The notes under the pieces were generated by a model. The model searched no databases, was not told where the DNA came from, and worked only from the letters and a program-made list of their open reading frames with translations. Below, in pieces: positions 32,906 to 43,096 of a DNA stretch of 64,000 bases; positions within the stretch are counted from its first letter, which is position 1; each line of letters opens with the position of its first letter. Source of the stretch: Gremmenia infestans. Taxonomy: Eukaryota > Ascomycota > Leotiomycetes > Helotiales > Hamatocanthoscyphaceae. The stretch lies in contig JAFEVB010000004.1 in NCBI GenBank assembly GCA_032629725.1, positions 1,488,001 to 1,552,000 of the forward strand, in the 5' to 3' direction. Made by a program: the position numbers and the translations under genes.

Positions 32906-33629
32906 ATGAACGGTCCTCTATCCAACCCAGGGGGTATAAATGGCCATCCCAACATGGGCGTGGCCGACGAGCAAACCATGGCCGCCGTGAAAGCCGTACG
33001 TTCCCTTTCTCCAATTCCCTTGCACCCTCGCCCAACCTCACCATATCCCCTCGAGAGCTTTAAGCTAATAATGCACCTTGACAGATGTCAGCGGTGATGG
33101 AATCGTGCCCCGGGAAAACTGCAGTGTCCGGTGTAATGGGCTTCGCCCTCGGCGGCGCCTTCGGTCTCTTCATGGCCTCCATGTCCTACGACACACCTCT
33201 ATCCACAAACCCAGTTGCAGCGAGCATACAATCTCTACCATTACGACAGCAAATAAAACAAGGTTTGTTCCCCTTCCCTCCCCTCCCCTCCCATCTTGCC
33301 CCCCAATACATCACATACCCCTCCCAATACTAGAAACCAGCTAACGCCTCTCTCCCCTCCCCACAGGTTTCAAAGACCTCGGAACCCGCTCCCTATCCTC
33401 AGCCAAGAACTTCGGCAAAGTCGGCGCCATCTTCTCCGGCACCGAATGCTGCATCGAAGGCTTCCGCGCGAAGAACGACCTCGCGAATGGTGTTATGGCT
33501 GGGTGTATAACGGGGGGCGTGTTGGCTGCGCCGGCAGGCCCACAGGCTGCGTTGGTTGGGTGTGCGGGTTTCGCGGCGTTCAGTGCTGCTATTGATTCGT
33601 ATATGAGGAGGCCTAGTGATGGGGATTAG
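32906..33629 (+). CDS. tim22: Mitochondrial inner-membrane translocase subunit Tim22
   Basis: Predicted 176-residue channel subunit of the TIM22 carrier translocase, which inserts multispanning carriers into the inner mitochondrial membrane. Three exons: 32906-32995, 33085-33262 and 33367-33629. Introns are 89 nt (branch GCTAATA) and 104 nt (branch GCTAACG), both longer than the window norm. The Tim17/22 fold is visible as glycine-rich membrane segments: VSGVMGFALGGAFGLFMASM, the FGKVGAIFSGTECCIEGFR segment, NGVMAGCITGGVLAAPAGP and ALVGCAGFAAFSAAIDSYM. The paired Cys residues of Tim22, CPGKT and ECC, are present. Length is near the fungal norm. The C-terminus MRRPSDGD is basic then acidic. 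Confidence 0.95.
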
Positions 33630-34551
33630 GTTGGAATGTGGATGTGGATGTGCGGGAGAGGATAGGAAGAGAGAAGAAAACGGTAATGGAATTGAATGGG
33701 TGGGAGAGTAGAGGTGGTGTTTGTAGTTTTGAAGAAGGAAGGTATTATATGTGTTAAGATGGGCATGGCGATGGCGTTTTGGGTTAGCTCTGTTGAGTTA
33801 TGTATTGTTATTTTGTAAAGAAGATAGACTCCTTTTTCATGGGAGTTGGGCTGGTTATCAAAAATCTCAACTACAGTATAATACTGCAATACTCTGTAAA
33901 GATCCCATACCTGAGAGTTGCAGCTTTCGCGGGAGTATCTCCTAAGAAGACCTCAGCTTTAAGAAGGTAAGGCAATTTTGCCTTTGGCCACACGTGAGTA
34001 ATTCCAGTCAGATTCTATCAAATGTGGCTGCTGCCAGGTAAGCTATTGATGAATGGCTAGCAGAGTGATTTAAGCCATCCCATAAGCTTTATATGTTGTA
34101 CTCGTTCATGTCGTGCAACGCTTATACTATCGGCTTTCCGTTCTTAAATGCTGCGGATGAACTATGTTGTAGTTCTGTAGCTCTAAATGTAGCGGGGCTC
34201 TGTGCTTTTTAATTATGTTCTAGAGAAAAGTATACCTAATTGATATGAGAATATTGAATGTCAAAGATCGGTAGATCCCAAGAAAATTATCTTTTAATAT
34301 TCCCTTCTATTCACGAGCTTGATCCTCGGTCTTTTGAATGCCGCACATCCTACTATCATTTTCATGAATATTGACCACGACCAGCGCACCCTTTCAATAT
34401 TATAAACCGTTACCCCAAAACGCCGGCCATATTTGACCTAGGTATCTAATTTCTCGTCCAAACCACGGCAATTCCGATCTAACTTCCATAACCGCATCAA
34501 GCTGAAATACAAACAAAAAAATCTTACATCGTGGGAGCGACAGAAGTGAGA
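33630..34551. other. Intergenic, 922 bp, convergent
   Basis: AT-leaning spacer with the 3' ends of TIM22 (+) and the GH16 gene (-). No feature recognised. Confidence 0.5.
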
Positions 34552-35803
34552 TCACGAGGCGGTATAAATAGAGAACTTTCCAAATTCCCAAAAGGCATCT
34601 GTGAACGCAGTCGCATTGTTGGCCACCTGGGTTTCGCAAGACCCAGAACCTATTACCGTAGCAATTAGCCTCATTCCATCTTGGAAGTCAATAAAGGGGT
34701 AGACTTACAGGTCTCAGCATAGACACTCGTCTCACCTGCCCAACTCCCACAGAGATCGATATTCGCGATGATACTCTGGTTGCTGAAATGAGTCCCAATA
34801 TTACAATCCGTGTTCGGGAAATCAGCTGTTGCCTCTCCCCACGAACTCGGATCCGGGGTGCCGCCCGTGATGTCTGAGGGAATAGATGCGCGGGCGAATT
34901 GCCATATCCGAATACCCTCAGTCCGTAATTCCATTGCCATGGCACCACCACCGGCGCTGTTAAAACCAGTCCCAAAGCTTGTGGAATCGCCAGTGACACC
35001 GCAACCGGCATTGCTATCGGTAGTGTTGACGCACGAGGTAGTGAGCTGCTTACCCGTCTCCTTGCGCTTGACGCCCATGCTACAGCCACTAGATGTATGC
35101 AGTGTCATCTGGTTCGCGGCGCTACTGACGACGTTGACATTCTCCATAACATCAATCTCTCCATTCAGAGGCCAATTAGAAGGGTCCGACAACCAGAGTG
35201 CAGGCCACGTGCCGCAGCCGATAGGGGTATGGACCACGTCGAAGACGAAGAGGTTGCCCACACTATATTGCTTCTTGGAAGAAATGCGTACGGAAAAGCG
35301 GCCCGTCGAAGCGTTCGGTACGGTGTCTTCGGTTACGGAAGTATCGACGCGCAGGACCGCCGAAGAGGAGGATGCATAGGTAAGGTTGTATTGCTTTGCT
35401 ACTGTGGAGTCGACGTAGTGAACGAAGCCTGCTGAGGGGTCGTAGCCGGTGTAGTAGTCAAACTCGTCGAAGAAACTGGTTCCAGAAACTGATAACATAT
35501 TAGCAAATGAAGAAGAGTGAAAACCGTGGAGAACAAACTTGTGTCTGTGAGACTGTAGCTCAACTTTGAATAATCGGGGTATGCGTTCTTCTTTTCCCCC
35601 TCCACAACTCCCACCACAACAATGATTATAATGATGGCGATAATCGCCCCGACCGCAATCCATACTTTCTTCCCCCATCGCTTCGCATCATACCACCTTG
35701 GCGCAAGAGTATCTTCATCCTCAACTTTATACGCTGGTGGAGGTCCCATATTAAAAGCGTTCTTCGTCCTGTCTGCCATATTCCCAATAGTATTGAACGA
35801 CAT
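34552..35803 (-). CDS. Membrane-anchored GH16 endo-beta-glucanase-like protein
   Basis: Predicted type II membrane glycosidase of at least 380 residues, from exons 35803-35539, 35488-34709 and 34649-34552. Introns are 50 nt (35489-35538, donor GTTTGT) and 59 nt (34650-34708, donor GTAAGT). The cytosolic N-terminus holds PPPAYKVEDEDTLAPRWYD; one strong membrane helix follows (VWIAVGAIIAIIIIIVVVGV). The extracellular catalytic domain has the GH16 active-site signature GEIDVMENVN, with the two catalytic Glu in an ExDxxE pattern, and PIGCGTWPALWL upstream. The short last exon adds a Cys pair block ending FWEFGKFSIYTAS, as expected for the family. It probably trims or remodels wall 1,3(1,4)-beta-glucan. 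The first ATG in frame is 35803, but the frame is open further upstream (RHIRSKSSTGFLSS) and an upstream exon may supply the true start. Confidence 0.88.
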
Positions 35804-37336
35804 AGGCTTCTTGATAACTTCTTCCGAGCCCTCTTCTATATCCTTCGACTTCGAGAACGTCGTTCTTCTATTCCCCTTTGAACTCGACAAAAACCCAGTA
35901 CTGCTCTTAGAACGAATGTGACGGACAGCTTTCGGCGGCTTCCAATACTCAAGTGGGCAGAATTCTTGTTTCTGTCGTTGCTCCACGGTGGGCAACGGTG
36001 TATATATGAATAAAGTGGGCGAGCAATAACCAAACAAACAACGACGCAATAATCCCGCAGTAGCCCGATTCGCTAGATAGGAAGGGAGGGTACGAAAAAG
36101 TCGACTGATAAATGGAGAAGTGGATATGCGTGCTGACGCAGATACGAACCAGCGGGAGCAGGCATCTTGATATGCTTTTTGCTCTTTCCGTCTCCAAACA
36201 CGCGGCCAGCTGCTAAAACGCGTAGTGTTGGGGAAGGTGTGGGCCAGGAGCGTGACGCATGTGAACAGACGTTTGACCCAGCCATCTGAAAACGGACGAG
36301 TTGCCCCTCCTCGTCTTATCGATTGGCTACATGGCCAACTACCAGGTACAATACTCCCCCGCACGCTTTTGCGCTCAGTATTATTGTTTCACGGCAAACG
36401 GGAGAAGGTACAGTACAGCGAAGTAAGTTTCAGTCAGAAGAGACAGAACTATTGTGCTGTTCAACAACCGTATCACGCTTTGAGTATCCAATTGACACAG
36501 CACAGCAGAAAGTATGCTGATCATGGACAGAAACCTTGTCTGGTTCTTCGTGTTGGTTGTGGGTGGCAACAGGTGCTGAAAATAGAAAGCATTCCTGCCA
36601 AAAAAAAACCCCGTCGAGCTTGGGCCTGGTGGCTGTGAAAATGAAAGATCTGGACGACCCCTAAAGATCCACTCACCTCAGATCACGACTTTAAGTTCTC
36701 ACGAACAAACTACAACCTAGTAAACTACACCCTTCCAAATCCGTGCCATTTGAAATCGTCTAATAAAACCAGAAAACATCCTAGATTCAAAAATACCTTC
36801 ATTTCATCTTTTCCCTTCTGGAGTTTTCTCCCAAAAATCAAAAATCAAATCAACCCATGAAAAAGTATAATTCGCCCACGTACTCCAGCTCCATAAGAGC
36901 AGCCACGCCGCGTCAGCGAGTTCGACGACATATCCACCATGCGATTTTGAGGCTTAGATCTAGATCTTGATATTAAAATGACTTGGCGGTTCGATAATAT
37001 CGGCTTGAGGTCGATTTAAGCTTTGGCTGACATTTCAGGTGACACTGAAGAGAGCGGGATGGAATGGATTTGCTTTTTTTGTACCGCGGGAAGAGCCGCG
37101 TACGGCGGGGCGGGAGTCGTACCAGCGTAAGGTAGCTAGAATTATACTCGTTTTGAATATTCTTGATATCCAAATCAAATAATAGCAGAAAGAAACAGAT
37201 GAAGACTAAAATCCATTGCCCGTTCGTGTTTCGGCATCTTGGGTTTTTGGTTCTTTCAGTATACAGTAAAGACGCCCTGATAAATGCAATGCATTTTCCT
37301 CCCTATTCCTACAACGCCTTTGTACACCACACCAAC
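35804..37336. other. Intergenic, 1.53 kb, upstream of GH16 gene
   Basis: Coding-like frame continues from 35804 to about 35980 on the minus strand (basic, Ser-rich), probably the GH16 N-terminus. The rest has no recognisable gene. The interval also holds the 3' flank of PRP45. Confidence 0.45.
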
Positions 37337-39175
37337 TTAGTCCTCGTCCTCGTCCACCCTCGCTCTCTTAGTCGACCGCTCTTCTCCTTCCTGCAGTCCA
37401 TATTCGCGCTTGTTCGAGCTCTCGCCAACCTTGCTCAGAAAGTCATCCACGTTGAACACATCCCCAGTGTCCTTCTCGAATTGCACTGGTCCCTCTCTCG
37501 CCTACACCATACCAATTAGCATAGTTTTCTGACTCCGATGAAGATCAGAGAAACTTACCTCTACTTCAGCAGCGCCCTTAAACGTCCCCTTCCCAAGGGC
37601 ATCAGCAAATCGCTTCGCTTTCTGGATCTTCCCCATCTCAGCCTCGGCAGCCTCATCATCATCCCCATCATCCATGTCCTGTCTTGGGCGGTAGATAGAA
37701 TTAATAGCATCATGGGCTTGAAACAAAGGCTTGTCGTATGCCTGGTCCTCATTGAATCCAGAATCAAAACCACTCGTCCTATTGAACAAGCGGGAATCAA
37801 ACATGCTCTCTGAAGACGCTGTAGGCTTCGCCAACCCCAAAGCAACCTTCTCCGAAATATCTCTGTTCTGTTCTCGAGCAAACATTTGCGCTCTCTTCTC
37901 CGCACCCATATGCGACTGTCTCAATTTTCTTTCCTCCTCTCTTCGCTTTTCTTGGCGCGCCTTTTCTCGCTCCTTGACCTCCGCTTCCTCGTCGTCAGAA
38001 CCAGATTCGGAATAGCTGTAGCTGCCTGACCGAGATCTCGATGTCCGCGATCCTCTTCTCCCAGATCCCGCCGTCGCTCTTTCTTCTCGCGCCTTTTGCG
38101 CCAACTGTCGGAGGTGATCCTCTTTTTGTGCCTTCTCCTTCTCTGCTAACCGCTGTTGCATCAACGCCCTTTGCTTGACCTCCTCTCTTGCATGTCTATC
38201 AGCTGTGAAAAGCGCTTCAGCGAATGAGGCAAATTTGTCGTTGATAGTGACATCTTGTAATCCTCTTCCATCCGCAGCCAATCTCTTGTCCAGCGGGACA
38301 GTATAACCTTTAGGATTCTTCCAATTTGAAACAGGCGGCGGGATTTTCCAAGCTTCTTGGTCCTCCGCCGTCAGTTTCCTCGGTGGTGAATGCATAACTG
38401 GAGGCGGAGGGCTAGGTGGACCTCTTGGGATCTTCTTATGCTTGAACTTTGGCGGCTCCATAGGATCTTGCTGCCTCTCCACAATCTTCATAATCCGATC
38501 ATTCTTCCTTGTATTATCCCCCATCTGATTTGCAGGCGTGTATCGAACAAACGTTGGTTCCTTCCTATTCCCAGAATTGACGTTCTTGGGTTTCTGCGCA
38601 GCCACCGCACCACTGACTAACTTCGCGAGAGCATCTTTCGTCCTCTCCGTCGAAGCAGCCACTTCCTCCTCGCTCGGTCTATCTAAATTAATATCCCCCG
38701 CATCAGCGCGTTGTCGAAGTGGTATTAGATCCTTAAAAGAGGCATGGACTATCCGCTTATCGTTGTGTCCTTGTCGCGCAATAGCATCGTATTTGACCTT
38801 CCCCTCCGCATCAACTTGGACAGCAAGTGCATTGCTAGAAGATTGTGATTTCCTCCCCATCTCTAAAGGGTATTGCGCAACTGGGATTTCTGGAAAAGCC
38901 CCGCCATCTCCATAGTCCTCCTGGCTCCGCGGTCGCCATCCTGCTCGATTTCCGTATGGTGGAGGTCCAGATTTCTGAAGACCTTCGTTAGCAGGTTCAT
39001 AAGATAGTGAAATGGTTAGCTGGCTAACCTTTAACACGATTTGGGAGTCATCTAGAGCGCCTGCTCCCAGAATCCTAGGGCCTCGTTGTTGCGCATGCTG
39101 GGGAATTTCCTCCTCCTCCCCGGTATATTTTGGTTTCGGGAGCGCTCGCGAGAGGGCTGCTGATATGGAGGTCAT
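37337..39175 (-). CDS. prp45: SNW/SKIP splicing factor, Prp45
   Basis: Spliceosome-associated SNW-domain protein of 575 residues, acting in the nucleus during activation and catalysis of splicing. Exons: 39175-39029, 38974-37559 and 37501-37337. The SNW core is clear: PPPYGNRAGWRPRSQEDYGDG, the YDAIARQGHNDKRIVHASF segment, FVRYTP, PPKFKHKKIPRGPPSPPPPV, and IPPPVSNWKNPKGYTVPLDK with the name-giving S-N-W. A Glu/Lys/Arg coiled-coil-like stretch and a Ser/Arg patch (GSRTSRSRSGSYSYS) follow. The last exon gives GPVQFEKDTGDVFNVDDFL and an acidic end. Intron 1 (38975-39028, 54 nt) is a multiple of three with no stop, so naive translation reads through it. Its branch TGCTAACG and CAG acceptor, and the family alignment, argue that it is removed. 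Confidence 0.95.
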
Positions 39176-39547
39176 GACTGAGGCGTTATGTTGGTGGGGA
39201 GGATAGCTCGAAGATTTTCAAGGTTGGTGTTCTCCATGTCAAATTATCGCGATTAAACCTCGTAGTACGCTAAGGTCGACTAGCGCCTTTCCAAATAAGT
39301 CTCCCTCTCCGCATATTGGAGTTTCCCATTTAAGATTTAATCATAATAGTGATAATTTACAACTCGAAAGTTATCTAATGTTATGAGATTACTAAAGCCA
39401 CACTATACCAGACTAATGTGTTCGGAAGCAGGGAAATTAAATCTATTCCTTTGCATTTCAGGAAGTTCATAAAAGTACAGAAATTCCGACTCCCCTGGCG
39501 ATGCCATGCCATGCTTCCCATAGACACACCGACCCCCAGCTAATAGT
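39176..39547. other. Intergenic, 372 bp
   Basis: Promoter of PRP45 and 3' end of the p24 gene, same strand. Nothing else seen. Confidence 0.5.
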
Positions 39548-40373
39548 TCACACGTATCCTTTTCTTGCTCCCTAAGACATATATCAGTCACTATCCTCGT
39601 TACAAGTTCAATGCAAATAGGGCGACATACCTGGAAGAAAAACCGCACAATAAACACCTGTAATCCCGCCATGCATACCATCATCAAGCTCTCAATAACA
39701 CTGAAGTTGAAGATCCTCCTCTCCGTACTTCTGACTGTGCTGAAATTCCTGTTCTCTCTCGTGCGGAAGTACTTCTGGTTCCGTGTGATTGTCGAGAGTT
39801 GGCCTGAAAGCTTGAATATAGATTCCTCCAATGCAGATGTCTGTTCAGGGGATGTGCCTTGCTTCGCTGGGATTGATGCGCGCTCTTCGTTCTCAACCTA
39901 ATTCAAGCGGAAGAGACATGTCAGCCGTTGTCATTTGAGGGGTCGTAGAATAGGGGTAAGTGGGAAAACGTACAGCGATCTCGAAGTCCACGAACTTCTC
40001 GGAAAAGGTGCTCATTTCATTGTTGAAACAAAATCTGTACTCGCCCGTCTCGCCAGCTGTGAAGACAAAGTCGCCCTGTCGCTCTTTCTTTCCATCCATA
40101 ATGATCTTGTCATTGGGGCCCACGACCTCGTAGTCGACATCAAAAGATCCTCCGGCTTGAACCTACACTCAGTCATATCAGAATGGTTGCCAAAATGCTC
40201 AAAGCAAAGGAGGCACGTACAGCGAAGTAGAAAGCAATTTTGGCGCCCTTGTTCTCGACGTTGGAGAAGAAGCATGCCTTCTCGTTCGCAGACAACTTGT
40301 AGGTAAGGGCCGTCGCAGATACTAGAGGAGAGAGGCAGGCCAAAAAGCTGCAGGAAAGAATTGAGAACTTCAT
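39548..40373 (-). CDS. p24 family cargo receptor (Emp24/Erp type)
   Basis: Predicted 210-residue type I membrane protein of ER-Golgi transport vesicles. Four exons: 40373-40221, 40162-39974, 39897-39631 and an 8-codon last exon 39571-39548; introns are 58, 76 and 59 nt. A signal peptide (MKFSILSCSFLACLSPLVSA) is followed by the luminal GOLD domain with its two Cys (KACFFS and YRFCFNN), a heptad region with Leu/Ile repeats, one membrane helix (VIESLMMVCMAGLQVFIVRF) and a short cytosolic tail FFQGARKGYV. The di-Phe is the expected COPII signal and the basic pair the retrieval signal. The tiny last exon is certain because it restores the complete family tail ahead of a stop. Length fits the family (200-220). 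Confidence 0.93.
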
Positions 40374-40917
40374 GGTGGCTGTTGGGTTGATCAAATGCAG
40401 TGACGGCAGTTTGACGCTGGATGTTCTGAAGATTTGGCTTTATCGCGAAATCTTAAAGGGGCTTAGCGCACTTGTTTACTTCAGGGGAAGCTTTTAATTG
40501 AAGTAACTTTCTTTCCCAAGCATCAGACGTATGAACATATCACTTAGTAGTCAACCTTTGTGCAAGTCTATCTAATTTTATTCGGCATGTAATCTTTCGA
40601 TACACTTTGGTATGATATCAGGGGTACCGGCGGAGTTTCTGGCTGTATGAAGTATGTACCGATTATCTATTGGGAAGCATCTTATTTCGACTCTGTTTTC
40701 CGTTCTCTTTAGCAGACTGCAGTATCATTCCATTTCCCAGGGCGTTTTCCGAAGATTGGCAAGGCATATTTTCTACCTCCACGTGATTTCTCAGCCGTAC
40801 GAGGCTGAGGGAGGCTTCCAACTTCCAACCTCCATTGTTCTTTCTATCTGTTTGCATTTTCCATCGTCGACACACTCCTAGTCATTTTTGGTATATTACC
40901 GTCTCTAAGTCGACGCG
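40374..40917. promoter_or_regulatory. Divergent promoter, 544 bp
   Basis: Between the p24 gene (-) and the ankyrin gene (+). No specific element recognised. Confidence 0.4.
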
Positions 40918-43096
40918 ATGGCAGAGGCCCTGGAGTTCGCTGCGAGTGTCATCAGCGTCGCCTCGCTCACAATTCAGATCGGCGACAGCCTTCAGAAGGC
41001 TCTGGACTTCTGGGAGTCCGTGAAGGACGGCCCCGAAGAATTGAAATGGGTTTCATCGCAGCTGCGTCTGCTGGCTGATTACATGATCATAATACAACAA
41101 GATTGTCGTACCGGGACGATCGTGGGGATACAATAACAACTTGTAAAGAGCTGTCTGGTAATGATGAAGAAAGACATCGATAAACTCGCAAAAGTCGTGT
41201 CAGAACTGGAGGTCAAGATAGGACCTCAGCATGATGGAATCCGAAGGACTTGGGCTCGCATAAATCTCGCGTTAAAAGGGGGGAGGATCGCTAAGCTGCA
41301 AGCACATGTCGAGAGCGCTATAAATTTGCTGCATTTGCTGCAGACTAGTCGTTCCCAGTAAGTTGGAGCTCCTGAATTCATCTCGTATAATTAACTCACC
41401 CCTTATGTAGAGCGAGCCTGTGCCAGATTAATGGAAAGCTCGATATGCTGGCTGTATCTCTTTCGAGTCAGGACAAAGGTAGCAGTAGCAGCTCTCTTGA
41501 GAAATCTGTGGCCCCTCATCACGAACCCAGCAGGCCAAACACAGACTTTGGAGTATGGTTTCAAAAGAACGAGTCATCGGGGGTGCAGACTAATATATCC
41601 GTCAAGACAACATCTTCCTCACTAACCAACATGTTCGGGCTCTTGAGAATCTCTTCCATAGGTCGAGAATTCTTCCGCCTGGGTACCAACGGAAAGCATG
41701 CCGACCATGCTACATCATCCTCCAAGCTATTTACAGTCAATATACTCGTCAGCTTGTGGTCATGCCGGAGAGGCTTCCAATTTCGTTTCAACGACTCATT
41801 GGAGAATTGGTCCCTGAATTCTGTACGAATGAGACCAGACGACAGCCTCATTTTCCAGTACTGCAAATCAGGCGATGTTAAAGGTACGAGATACCTATTA
41901 GACACGGGCCAAGCCTCGATATATGACGTAGAATCTCAAGGACGTTCTTTGCTCCACGTAGGATTCAAGATCTAGCCAAACGAACAAACCCCCTTGACTG
42001 ACTGGATGAATAGTCTGCTTGCGAGTTCCAGCACCCAAAGCTTTGTGAATTCTTGATCGATAGAGGCGCTGATGTTTATCAGCAGGATGATGGCAACTGG
42101 TATGTTCCTTTCAGTAGGATGGTCACATTAAGAATCGAAATAACTTGGCCGGGTATATGTAGGACACCCCTAGAACACATGGTGTTCGTGGCTATGGATT
42201 CACACGTTTCGTCCTGGCCTGCAACGGCTGATGTTCTGATGTGTCATGGTTATTATGATATATTTGCACGTGACACATCGTCCTCCTTGGTTTGCACATC
42301 CCCTCGTACACTTCTACCGCGAACTTGGAGGTCTTTAATCGCAGACTTCGCTACAGAGCCCGAGTCACTAGTACGTTTTGCGGCTTTTAGTGACGCGGGT
42401 GACCACCAACTCGTTGATGAATCAGAAGCCGATATGTTGTTTGCTCTTTTTGAGACAACGGTCCCAAGTTGTCGCTTTCGATCCACTTCCCTATTTTTAT
42501 CGCGCGTCATATATTGGGCGCAAAGTTTTTCACCGCTACGCCATGGCAGCAGCGTTGCTATCTCTCGGTTGATCAAGTATATCAAGTACGAAACTAACCT
42601 CCACCAACTAGACCAGCATGGGCATTCGATTTTGAAGAACCTACTCCTCGGTACTTTTGGTATTAGGGAGAGGCAAGCCGATGTGATACAGCAGTGGCTA
42701 AACATTCTAGCTATCGCCAGGGTTGATGTTCACCAGTACTGTCGATACGAGATCTCACAACGTAGCTCCGGTCTTCAGAACGGATACCAGCTCTCTAGAT
42801 GTTGTCAGAGGATACGCATAACTTTCAATCTCGACACGGGCGAAGGTATTCCTGATTTCAAGATTACAACTAGGCGTAAGTCTCGCTACAAGGACCTTGA
42901 CCCGGCATTCTTATGCGAAGAGTCTGTACGCAGAGTAGAATGCCTTTCTCGGAGGAAGAAAAGTTTGGTCGACAACGGGCGGCCCTCACCGACTGTTCCG
43001 GGTAGCTGGGAACCTGCCTTAAAACGCAACTCGGAGTTAGAGGTGGCGATATACCCAAACTATGGTTTGCTTTACAGAGACGGAACTCGTTCCTAA
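40918..43096 (+). pseudogene. STAND N-terminal/ankyrin protein with a frameshifted segment
   Basis: Nominal 668 codons in four exons: 40918-41357, 41411-41957, 42014-42099 and 42163-43096. The N-terminus (MAEALEFAASVISVASLTIQ, then LQKALDFWESVKDGPEEL) matches the helical N-terminal domain that many fungal STAND proteins carry. A Ser-rich linker follows, then an ankyrin-like part: SLIFQYCKSGDVKGTRYLLD, GRSLLHSACEFQHPKLCEFL, and LIDRGADVYQQDDGNWTPLEHM. Between about 41107 and 41155 the frame is displaced. Read one frame over, this stretch gives the sensible GDTITTCKELSG, while the nominal frame has a TAA at 41134-41136. Two small indels of opposite sense explain this. So it is either a young pseudogene or carries two sequence errors. 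Intron 3 (42100-42162, 63 nt) is stop-free and in frame. No NACHT or NB-ARC is present. Confidence 0.65.
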
